This document shows, piece by piece, positions 44,858 through 56,555 of a stretch of DNA of 64,000 nt. The stretch is from Sympetrum striolatum (lineage: Eukaryota > Arthropoda > Insecta > Odonata > Libellulidae). A model generated the notes under the pieces. That model searched no databases. It was not told the DNA's origin and saw nothing but the letters and a program-made list of their open reading frames with translations. The position numbers and the translations under genes were made by a program. The DNA lies in contig CANPUZ010000072.1 in the NCBI GenBank assembly GCA_947579665.1, forward strand, positions 186,001 through 250,000. Reading direction: 5' to 3'. Within the stretch, counting starts at the first letter, position 1, and each line of letters starts with the position of its first letter.

Positions 44858-45660
44858 CCCTGGGTTCGACAACAGGCGTCTACAACAATTAGATATTACA
44901 ACCATTTTTAAGATTTTTTAAGCCCTTCCCGATAACATTGCAACTCAAAATTGGCGTGTGAATAAAGATTAAAAATACAATTTCTCTGCTTTTTATATGC
45001 TTTAAGCAACTTTTATAAGGACTATAAAGGAAAAGCAGGAAGTTCATTGGGGCAGTTGCAGCCAATATTTCTGCTTGAGTTTTCAAACATAGTTTAAGAT
45101 GGTTTTCTTCTATTATGCTGCATAGGCAGTATCACCAGGAAGACCCAGGTTCAATGCTGGACTGATAAAATGCAGCGAATTTTAAGAATATTTTCAATCC
45201 ATTTTTTTCCTTTTGAGGACACTCTCGATATGCTGCCGACATGAAATTGGTGTTGTTGATCTGCTTGCAGTATGCAAGCAACATTTTACTTATATTATAT
45301 ACGACTAAAATGCAGCTTGTATACTGCAAGCAAATGGTTAATAGCGTAACATAACTATACTTACACATGCAAAGGTTATCTGTCTTCAAGGTAAAGACTC
45401 CGAAAGAATTATGAAAATTCAGCCACCATGTTTAAAATAGAAGATATGCTTACGGTCTGGTATGGAAGCCAGGTCTTCCTAGTAATACTTACTATGCAAC
45501 TCAACAGAAAATCATCACCTCTAACTGTATGAGAAAATTCAAGCAGAAATATTGGTTGCAAATGCCTAAAACAACTTCCTACTTTACACAAATTCCTTAT
45601 ATGAGAAATTGTAATGTGCTCTGGCATCGAACCCAAGAACCGTACAATTTTCAAAGACTA
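44858..45660. repeat. Composite T-arm-module repeat, two partial units head to head
   Basis: A minus-oriented part (GGGTTCGACAACAGGCG at about 44861, then GGTTCAATGCTGG) meets a plus-oriented part through a degenerate palindrome at about 45255-45345 (CTTGCAGTATGCAAG). The plus part ends with GGCATCGAACCCAAGAACC. It directly abuts the 3' flank of gene B. Confidence 0.65.
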
Positions 45661-45883
45661 CGACAATATTAGAATTATATCATTGATAAGTAAATTTATA
45701 TCTTACCTTTTTTATCACATTTTAAGGAAGTTTCCATTTGTCTTCTGCATACTAATACTGTTAGAAAATTTATTAAATCTTCTACATTGTCTTGCTAAAT
45801 TGATATTGTTTTGCAGATGAATTCAAAGGTAAAGGATTTAGGAATATTCAACAATCATACAAATTAAATTTATTTCTTCCATA

Positions 45884-45889
45884 TTTATT
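45884..45889 (-). promoter_or_regulatory. Polyadenylation signal of gene B
   Basis: AATAAA on the minus strand, 61 bp past the stop, in the same context (CACTGCTAATAAATATGG) as in gene A. Confidence 0.65.
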
Positions 45890-45949
45890 AGCAGTGTTTA
45901 GCAAAGATACATACATGACTATAAAAAAAGGGACAAACATTCAAAAATA

Positions 45950-46753
45950 TCATTTTTTTCTCAAATGATGTAATGCATGTCGATTCTTATACCCCTTACT
46001 CTTGAATATCTTATCACAAATATCACAGACATATGGTCTCTCTGAAGAATGACTTAACAAATGGGTATTCAGATTACCCTTTAGACTAAAACATTTTAAG
46101 CACACTTCGCATTTAAATGGCTTCTCTTTTGTATGAGTTGTTAAATGTCTCCTAAGGCCAGAAGTATCCCAAAAACATTTTCCACAAGAGTAACATTCAT
46201 ATTTACTACTATGCACATTAGAATGTCTCCCTAGCCCAATTTCAGAACTAAAATTCTTTGCACATAAGTCACAAGAATACAGCCTTTTTTTGGTTCCTTT
46301 TTTACTTCTTTCAAAATTAATTTCGTATCTAAGATACCTGAGCTCATGTATATACCTCAGATTGTCAGACCTAAATGTTAAATCACATTTACTACAGCCA
46401 AATGGTCTTTCATCACAATGGACCCTTACATGGCAGCCCAAATTCTGCTTAGTTGTATAACTTTTTTTACAAGTATCACATACAAACCTACTCTTAGAAA
46501 GAGGGGCTTTTAAGTGTGACCTTCCTGATTTTCTAACATCCAGAATGCTCTTTGACATCTCAGAAGATAGTGATTCCTCTTGTGGTATAATATCATCTCT
46601 TAGATCTTCCTCATGTATCCCCTTTTTGGTGTCTCTGATCTCAACGGAGATACCTTGAGTAGAGCAAATGCTCTCTCCCTCAAACGGGCTCCCAACAGCT
46701 TCTTCTGAAGACTCCAAACTCAAAAGATTTGTTAAATCCAAAGACCCAGGGGT
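45950..46753 (-). CDS. Gene B terminal exon: acidic lead plus six C2H2 fingers (267 codons)
   Basis: Begins TPGSLDLTNLLSLESSEEAV after TTTCAG. The fingers follow from about residue 93 of the exon. Finger 1 (CDTC ... CHVRVH) is intact. Finger 2 ends HELRYL, where gene A has HELRHL, so its second His is lost. Fingers 3-6 are intact, the last ending HALHHLRKK. Fingers 4 and 5 are residue-for-residue identical to those of gene A. The linker THTKEKPF between fingers 4 and 5 is close to the usual C2H2 linker. Confidence 0.85.
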   Translation of the reverse strand, partial: TPGSLDLTNLLSLESSEEAVGSPFEGESICSTQGISVEIRDTKKGIHEEDLRDDIIPQEESLSSEMSKSILDVRKSGRSHLKAPLSKSRFVCDTCKKSYTTKQNLGCHVRVHCDERPFGCSKCDLTFRSDNLRYIHELRYLRYEINFERSKKGTKKRLYSCDLCAKNFSSEIGLGRHSNVHSSKYECYSCGKCFWDTSGLRRHLTTHTKEKPFKCEVCLKCFSLKGNLNTHLLSHSSERPYVCDICDKIFKSKGYKNRHALHHLRKK

Positions 46754-49667
46754 CTGAAATGAAGAAAATAGTAATCAGTATTGATATGAAACGTGTAAAA
46801 GTAGTTTTGTTACTTGAAAAACAAACTGCACCCAGTATTATGAATTCAAAACAAAAGACTGAAAAGGGGAAATGAAAAAATTGAGGAACTCTCAATACAT
46901 ATTTGACATCCATATACAATGAATCATAGACAAAAGTATAAGACAATATTTAAAACTGATTATCATGTTTTGTCAATTGCTAAGTGGATATTCCTTCTAT
47001 ACCTCTTCGTTCAATTCCTCAAGTTGTATTTTGAGTATTTCTTTGAAAATAAAATGTGAAAGATATTTTTGATAACATACAGTTATCATAAGCATTTTTA
47101 AGATTCTATTTCACGACATCAACAATGATATATTTAAATGTCATGAGGTTTCCCAGTTACAATTTCTTTACTACACAAACCCTATTTGCAACCCAAATAA
47201 ATATATAGCAAAGTCTGAGAAATTGACATACTGGACATTCAAGAGTAGATATATAGTAGAACATAATTACAAGACTGAGAGGTATAATTACCTGAAGTGC
47301 TTGCTCTTGCTTCAGCTTTAAGTTAATATTTTGCGATATCTAAATTGGAAAAAAGTTGCTCCCTTGAATTGAATATAATAACAGAAAAAGCTATCACACA
47401 TATATAGATATATAGATAGATATATATCTATTATATATAGATGCTTCTCCGGATTCATTCATATATATATATAGATAGGTATATAGATAGGTATATAGAT
47501 AGGATACTAATTCACAGCCAAAACCACAAGCGTCATCGGCTTTAAATTTTTACGACGTATTGGCCATATCGTGTAACCACCAGAAAAATTGTAATTTTGA
47601 AGCTCAGTGTCATGGGTTCGATTCCAGAGGGCCACAAAGTCCCGATTTTCCCATTTAAATGCATTGCGTTGATTTTCGGGAATTAAAAAAAAATACTTTC
47701 CAGATAGGTAGAGAATCAAAACTCAAGGAGCCTATATATATGGTCATGATCTATCGAAAATTTAAATGAGTTTTACGGAAAATATACTGGGTTCGATGCT
47801 AGGTTGAGGCAAAAATCGGCCGTTTAAATTGCATTGTGGCGATTTTTAAGATTTTTTTTCGACCCTTTCCCGATGGCATGGACACTCGAAATTCGGCATG
47901 GAGTTGGAGATCATAAATATATTTCGTAATCAAATTTTACATATTCGCTGATGGTCCTTGGTTCGATCCCGGAGTGACATTTACATTCCTCAATGCATTT
48001 CTTATGGAGATAACAGAAAAAGGTTTTAGGTACTTCCCGGCAAGATATCAACTTCAAACTTTGCATAATATAAGATCATGTCCTTGCAAATCAAACTGAG
48101 CATGCACAGCTACCAATGTGTCCTGGGTTCGACACCAGGCGTCTCTACAATCAGTAACTGATCCTATTTTCAATAATTATTTTGAACCCTTTCCCAATGA
48201 TATAGAAACTTGGAATTCGGCATATGGATAGAGATCAAAGATACATTTCAAAAATATGTTTTAGATTTTTTAGATAGTCCTTGGTTCGAATTCAGAGAGC
48301 CATTTACATTTGTGAAAAGTAAAACGTCTTTTGAGGCAGTTTTAGCAAATATTTCTGTTTGAATTTTCACACATAGTTATAGAGGGTGATCTTCTGTTTT
48401 GCTGCATAGCAAGTTCACCTGGAAGACCCGGGTTGGATGCCAGATGATAAAATTGTAGAGAATTATTAAGATATTTTCAATTTTTTTTCTTTTGAAGACT
48501 GTCCTGATAGGATGCCGACAATAAATTTGTGTTGTCGATCTGCTTGCAGTATGCAAGCTACATTTTACTCGTATATATATATATATATATACGAGTAAAA
48601 TGTAGCTTGCATACTGCAAGCAGATCGGCAATACTAATTTCATATAGGCATCATATCGGGACGGTTCTCAAACGAACAAAAAAAAATATTCAAAATATTC
48701 TTAAAATTCGCTGTTATTTTATCGTCTGGCATCGAACCCGGGTCTTACTGGTAAACTAACTATGCAGCACGATAGAAGATCAACATCTCTAACTATGTGT
48801 AAAAATTCAAGCAGAAATATTGGATACAACTGCCTCAAAAAACGTTCTAATTTTCAGGAATGTAAATGCCTCTCGGGACTCGAACCAAGGACGATCTTGG
48901 AAATCTAAAGCATAATTTTGAAATGTATCTATGATATCTAACTACATGCCGAATTTCAAGTTTCTATATTGTTTGGAAAGGGTTCAAAATTATTATTGAA
49001 AATAGGATCAGTTACTGATTGTAGAGACGCCTGGTGTCGAACCAAGGACACACTGGTAGCTGTGAATGCACAGTTAGATTTTTATGAACTTGATCTTATT
49101 TTATGCAAAGTTTGAAGTCAATATCATGCCGAGAAGTACCTAAAATTTGTTTCCGTTATCCCCATAAGAAATGCATTGAGGAATTTAAATGTCCCTCTGG
49201 GATCGAACCAAGGACCATCAGCGAATATTTAAAATTCGATTATGATATATTTTTATGGTATCTAACCTCATACCGAATTTCAAATTTCTATGCCATCGGG
49301 AAAGGGTCAAAAATAAATCTTAAAAATCGCCACAATGCGTTTTAAACGGCCGATTTTTGCCCCGACCTAGCATCGAACCCAGGATATTTTCTGTAAAACT
49401 CATTTATGTTTTCGATAGATCATATTCATATATGTAGGCTCCTTGAGTTTTAATTCTATACCTTTCCGGAAAGTATTTTTTTTTTATTACCGAAAATCAA
49501 AGCAATGCATTTAAACGGGAAAAATCGAGACTTTGGGGCCTTCTGGGATCGAACCCATGACACTGAGGTTCAAAATCGCAATTTTTCTGGAGGTTATACG
49601 TTATGGCCAATATGTCGTAAAAATTTCAAGCCATTGACGCTAGTGGTTTAGCCTGTGACTTTGTATC

Positions 49668-49698
<31 letters not shown>

Positions 49699-52600
49699 CG
49701 AGTAAAATGTAGCTTGCATACTGCAAGCAGATCGGCAATATTAATTTCATATCGGCATCATATCGGGACGGTCCTCAAAAGAAAAATAAAAGGATTGAAA
49801 TTTTTCTTAAAATTCGCTGACATTTCATCGTCTGGCATCGAACCCGGGTATTTACTGTGAACTTACTATGCGGCACAATAGAAGATCACCATCTCTAACT
49901 ATGTGTGAAAATTCAAGCAGAAATATTGGGTGCAACTGCCTCAAACGACGTTCTACTTTTCACGAATGTAAATGCCTCTCTGGATTCGAACCAAGGACGA
50001 TCTTGGAAATCTAAAATATGTTTCTGAAAGTTATTAATGATCTATATCAATATGCCACATTTCAACTTTCTATATTATTGGGAAAGGTTTCAAAATAATT
50101 CCTAAATATCGGATCAAGTTCTGATTCCAGAGACACCTGGTGTCGAACCCAGGACTTATCGTGAGCTGTAAATGCACAGTTTGATTTGTAAAGACTTGCT
50201 ATTGTATCATGCAAAGTTTGAAGTTGATAGCATGCCGGGAAGTACCTAAAATTTGTTTCCGTTATCTCCGTAAGAAATACATTGAGAAATGTAAATGGCC
50301 CTCTGGGATCGAACCAAGGACCATCAGCGAACATGTAAAATTTGATTATGAAATATATTCATGATATCTAACCTCATGCCGAATTTCAAGTTTCCATCCC
50401 ATCGGCAAATGGTCCAAATAAAATCTTCAAAATCGCCGCAATGCATTTTAAACGGCCAATTTTTGCCCCGACCTAGCATCGAACCAAGGATAATATTCGT
50501 AGATGTATTTATGGTTTACTTTAGATATGCACGGCATCTAGCGATCCCTCGAATTTCAACTCTCTACCTTTCCGGGAAGTGCATCAAAAAAATTTTCGAA
50601 AATCCCCGCCATGTAATCTTATGGGGAAAATCGCGACTTTGGGGCCTTCTGGAATCGAACCCATGGCACCGAGGTTCAATGTCGGCTTTTTCCTGGAGGT
50701 TACACGTTATGGCCAATATGTCGTAAAAATTTCAAGTCAATGTCGCTCTTGGTTTAGCCTGTGAATTTGTATCCTATCTGGGTATATATATGAATGAATC
50801 CGGAGAAGCATCTATATATAATAGATATATACGAGTAAAATGTAGCTTGCATACTGCAAGCAGATCGGCAATACTAATTTCATATCGGCATCATATCGGA
50901 ACGCTCCTCAAAAGAAAAAAAAAAGGATTGAAATTTTTCTTAAAATTCGCTTAAATTTCATCGTCTGGCATCGAACCCGGGTCTTTACTGTGAACTTACT
51001 ATGCAGCAAAATAGAAGATCACCATCTCTAACTATGTGTGGAAATTCAAGCAGAAATATCGGCTACAACTGCCTCAAAAGATGTTCTAATTTTCACGAAT
51101 GTAAATGGCTCTCTGGATTTGAACTAAGGACGACCTTGGAAATCAGCGGAAAATGAAGCCGGCGGCGGTGGCGTAACGGTGTGAACGCTGACTGCTTAAT
51201 TGTTGGCAGCAGCGCGGCGTAACCAGCGGCGTGTAAAATTTTTATTCGTATACGGCAGAAAAAAGGGCGAATAACTCAAATATCTGAGGGTACATTATTA
51301 CAATTATATCATACCAAGTAGAGCTATCTTGAATACTCAGCACAATGAGCTAGAATCGAAAAAACCTGGCAAAAAATCCTTTTCTTGAGTGCGGAATTTA
51401 GTACTGGCAATTCTCGAATAAATCCTGCCTATTACTACCAAATTATTAAAGCTGATTTCTACCTATTAAAATTCTACAGGTGGTCAAAATTGACCAAAAT
51501 TCACAAATAATGCCAGGTTTAGATTTTTGCAAAATTCTTCAGGTTCAAACCAAACTCAAATGAGCAGAATCAATGGGAAAAACCAGTGTTAAATAATCAA
51601 CCCTTAAGCTTAATTATGATGTTTTAAGTGATCACAGTTGAATATTTGAATTATTGCATCACTTCCATCAGATCTCTGAATTAGCTTCTGTTGGTGAAAT
51701 ACTCACTTCATGCTACATGTCTGTTAAGTTATATTTCTTTCTGTTATCCTCTCTCGGACCCTCCCATTTAAGGAAAACGAGCTCACATAAGACGCTGTCT
51801 GGGAATATTATATGCAGAACTTATTGAGGTGTGGCAATGCAAAGTTTCAAAGTTCACACTCAAAAAATATTTCCTTATTCTTGGCCAGCATTTTTCGATT
51901 CTAGCTCGCTCTGCGCCGTAAAGGGGTTAATTTGGCAATACGTTGCTTTCCTTATTTTCTCAAAAGCATGCTTCTTATAATTACGCCACATTACTTTAAG
52001 AACGTTTAAAGAGTGGTATTACAAATTGGGTACAAATAGCTAGTAGAATGTCGATCGGTGGATGCACTATTGTTGTGAATTAGTTTTAACATCACATTTG
52101 CGCGACATTTTTCAAGTATGGGATCCAGGAATAGACGTTCAAAAGTTTCTAGAAAATAAAAAATGTATAAAAATGAACGCAAATCAAAAAATCTGATGTG
52201 ACCAACACATGACTTTCTCCGTATTTATTGAAAACAAAAGCCTATGCTGGTAATATATAAAAAACTCCAAAAGAATGAGTGTTACAGGAAAATGTTTCAT
52301 ACAAGCTTAGCAGTAAAAAACATTATCTATAACTTTGGTAGATAATTGTATATACCTACATTGCATTCTGACAGAGATAAGTATGAAAAACTTCAATTTA
52401 TGGCTAAACAACAACTTCCGGTTAACCATTATTTAAGAATAACTCCTAAGCAATCAGTGTTACCGAAAATTGTTTCATACAAAAGTTGTAGATAAATACA
52501 TTATCTATAACTTTTGTATGTAAATGTATATACATAAATTGCATTTTGACAGAGATATGTATGAAAAACTTCCATTTCTGGATTAACAGCAACTTCCGGT

Positions 52601-55600
52601 TAACCATTATTGGGGAATAACTCCTAAACAATCAGTGTTACGAAAAAATGTTTAATACAAAAGTTGTAGTAAAGTACATTATCTACATTTTTTGTGTGTA
52701 AATGTATATACCTATATTGCCTTCTTACAACGATATTTAAGAAACTAAGTTTTTTTTCCGGATAAACCGCAACTTGCGGTTAAGCGATATTCACCAAAAA
52801 CTAATCAACTTTTGGCATTGTTAGAAAAATTCTAAATATAAATTTTAAAAATGATCGGATAATTACTTTTTAAGATAGAGCGCCCACAAAATTTTTAACC
52901 ACAGACAGACAGACACACACACAGACAGACATGTTCGGGAAAATAGCTAAAACATGCTCTATGGGCCCCAAAATATCTATTTCCGTCGAAATCTGGAGGT
53001 CGAATTTTTTTGCGAATACAATACTTTCTCTATACTACGTATAGGGAGAAAGTAAAAATTTAAGTTTAAACAAACTAAAAGAATAATAAGCAAATGAATG
53101 TATGAGATGAGTTTAAAGTAAATATGTTAATAACATTCAGCAGTAGGTTACACTCTATCAACAAAATCTTTGCACAACGCATAGTTGTCATGGATGAATA
53201 CCATTTTATTCAATCTCTGTGGCTCTAGTCTGCTTTTCTTATCGTTGAGAGTGACCCCGTGAAATTTAATTATAGTTAATTATTGTCATATTTACAAGGA
53301 AAAATAAGAAAAGAAAAATATTTAAAATGAAAAATTTCGAAATTCGTAGCGAATTTTTTGTACTTCTTCTTTAAATACTCACTCTTATTTCAGAAACGAA
53401 GAAGTTCTTATTCTTGATAATTTGCTTCCTTTTATGATCTTTTTAAATTTCCTGGTAAATATTCTAAGAAAATACATCCAGAAAACTTTGAAGGGAATGT
53501 CGAGAAGTTTAAGAAATATGCGTTCAAAAAAGTAGTTGCCTACTACTTTTAGCTATACTTCATTCATTAAAAACATCCAGCGAGATAGTATATCGAGACT
53601 GAATTTTATTTGTGTTATTTTAAACCCCTATATTCTATTATAAACATTCGAAAGCGAACATACATCGCGGAAGTTACATCTTCCGCAATGTATTGTATGA
53701 ATTATATTACGTATAAAATATATTATTATATATACGTATTACGTTTCGTTACCAAGAGCTTGGTAACAAAACCAAGTTTGCAATCGTATCTTCTTTCATT
53801 ACTGACTGACTGATTACATTACAATTTTTTCTTTTGATAAGGAAATATATTTAAATTTTAAATTTTGATTAAAAATACATACCGCAATATTGTGTTAATT
53901 AAATTAATATTTTTTGAGATATAATTTTTCAAATTGGGCGCTCTGTTTGAGAGCGCGAAATAACGGGAACCTATAGCTACACATGCAATATATCAAGCTA
54001 AAATTTGATAGAACTTGTTTTTCTGTGGACATTCTTGTTAAGTTTTATTCAACTCAAAACTGAAGTTACTATAATGGAAAGACCGACAATAAATAGCTTT
54101 TTCATTTATTTAAAATTAATAACTTTGTTTACTAATAAGATATGATATAATAATTTATAATTCCTTTAAAACTTATGTCTGACAATTATAAACAAGTTTC
54201 CGCAAATTCTAAAGCAAAAATTGCAAATATGTGAAGAAAACAATGCGTTAAGTGATAGCCGCCTGAGTAAAGTGTACCCCGCCCGGGCAAGGCACACTTG
54301 TCAAGTGAACGCCACCTTCTGGTATGACTCACTGTACAGTGACTCCTACACTGGCACCGATTTTGCCGGCACGTGTACAAACAGCCTAATCGTAACACGT
54401 ATCAATATCAGGTACAACTAAGCGCCCTCGTGGAAAGCCCAAGATGTGTTCTATCAGTTCAAAGCATATCTCTTCGACCTACTTGTCAGTATATTTTTGA
54501 CTGTGGGACTTTGTTTTAAAATCCAAGCCACGCCGTGCCGCCGCCAATAAAATTTCAGGTGGCGGCGCGGCGATGCGCCGTAGTTATTTCTTCGGAAGTG
54601 GCGGCGTGCCCGATATTGTTGGCGGCTGGCGTAATCGGCGCGGCGCCCATCTCTAGCTACAAGTTATTCGTCTGGCATCGAACCCAGATCTTCCCGGTCA
54701 TACTTACTATGCAGCATCATAGAAGATCACCATCTGTAACTATGTGTGAAAATTCAAGCAGAAATATTGGCTTCAACTGCCTCAAACGACGACTTACTTT
54801 TCCCTTATATTCCTTATGAGAGAAATGTTAATTTGCTCTGGCATTGAACCCAGGAATAGTACGGGCTTAAGAAATTTTTTTTCTTAAACCAATTCTTAAT
54901 ATATATCTTCTAGCTGAGCCAAAAGTTCCTTACATTACGGTAAGTGCATCAAAAAAATTAATGAAAAACTATCCCCATGCATTTTAAATGCAGGATTTTT
55001 GCATCGTCCTAGCATCGAACCCAGGAGGTTTTCATTAGTTGTCATTAATTTTTTTAATACTTCTTGACCATATCTGTAAGCTCCTTGAATTTCGATTCTC
55101 TACCTGTCCGGGAAGTATTATTTAAAAAATTTTGAAAATCCCCACCATGTATCCTTATGGAGAAAATCGGGACTTTGGGGCCTTCTGGAATCGAACCCAT
55201 GACACCGAGGTTCAATGTCGGCTTTTTCCTGGAGGTTACACCTTATGGCCAATATGTCGTAAAAATTTCAAGTCGGTGGCACTTGTGGAACATGGTTAGA
55301 CTTTTGATCCCCAGTGTATATATATATCTATTATATGTAGATGTTTCTCCGGATTCATTCATGGATATATATACCTATATAGATAGATAGGATACTAATT
55401 CACAGCCTAAACCACAAGCGTGATTGACTTGAAATTTTTACGACGTATTGGCCATAATGTGTTACCTCCAGAAAAATTGGGACTTTGAACCTCAGTGTCA
55501 TGGGTTCGATTCCAGAGGGCCCCGAAGTCCTGATTTTTTTTGTTTAAATGCATTGCTTTGATTTTCGGGAATTAAAAAAAAATACTTTCCGGATAGGTAG

Positions 55601-56495
55601 AGAATCAAAACTCAAGGAGCCTATATATATGGTCATGATCTATCGGAAACATAAATGAGTTTTACAAAAAATATCCTGGGTTCGATGCTAGGTCGGGGCA
55701 AAAATCGGCCGTTTAAAATGCATTGTGGCAATTTTTAAGATTTTTTTTTGGGCCCCTTTCCGAATGCATGGAAACTTGAAATTTGGCATTGGGTTAGAAA
55801 TCATAAATATATTTCATAATAAAATTTTACATATTCGCTGATGGTCCTTGGTTCGATCCCAGAGGGCCATTTGCACTCCACAATGCATTTCTTATGGGGA
55901 TAACGGAACACATTTTAGGTACTTCCCGGTATGATATCAACTTCAAACTTTGTATGAAATAAGATCAAGTTTTAGCAAGTCATTTTGTGTATTTACAGCT
56001 TCCAATACGTCCAGGGTTCGACACCAGGCGTCTCTTCAATCAGTCACTGATCCGATTTTTAAGATATATTTTGAACCCTTTCCCTATAATATTAAAACTT
56101 GAAATTCGGCATATATATAGAACTTATAGATACATTTCGAAAACATAATTTATATTTCCTAGATCCTCCTTGGTTTGAATCCAGAGAGCTATTAACATTC
56201 GTGAAAAGTAGGTCTTCGTTTGAGGCAGTTGCAGCCAATATTTCTCCTTGAATTTTCACACGTATTAAGAGAAGATGATCTTCTGATGTGCTGTATAGAA
56301 ATTTCACCAAAAAGACCCGGGTTCGATGCCAGACAATTAAATTGAAGTGAATTTTAAGAATATTATCAATCCTTTTTTTCCTTTCCGGGACCGTCCCGAT
56401 ATAATGCCGTTATGAAATTAGTGTTGTCGATCTGCTTGCAATATGCAAGCTACATTTTACTTGTATATATATATAAGTATATTTGGTGAAGCGTC

Positions 56496-56555
<60 letters not shown>

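Noticed and set aside
48377..48759. Short frames with runs of Tyr/Ile
   Set aside because: Translations of (TA)n; no coding signal.
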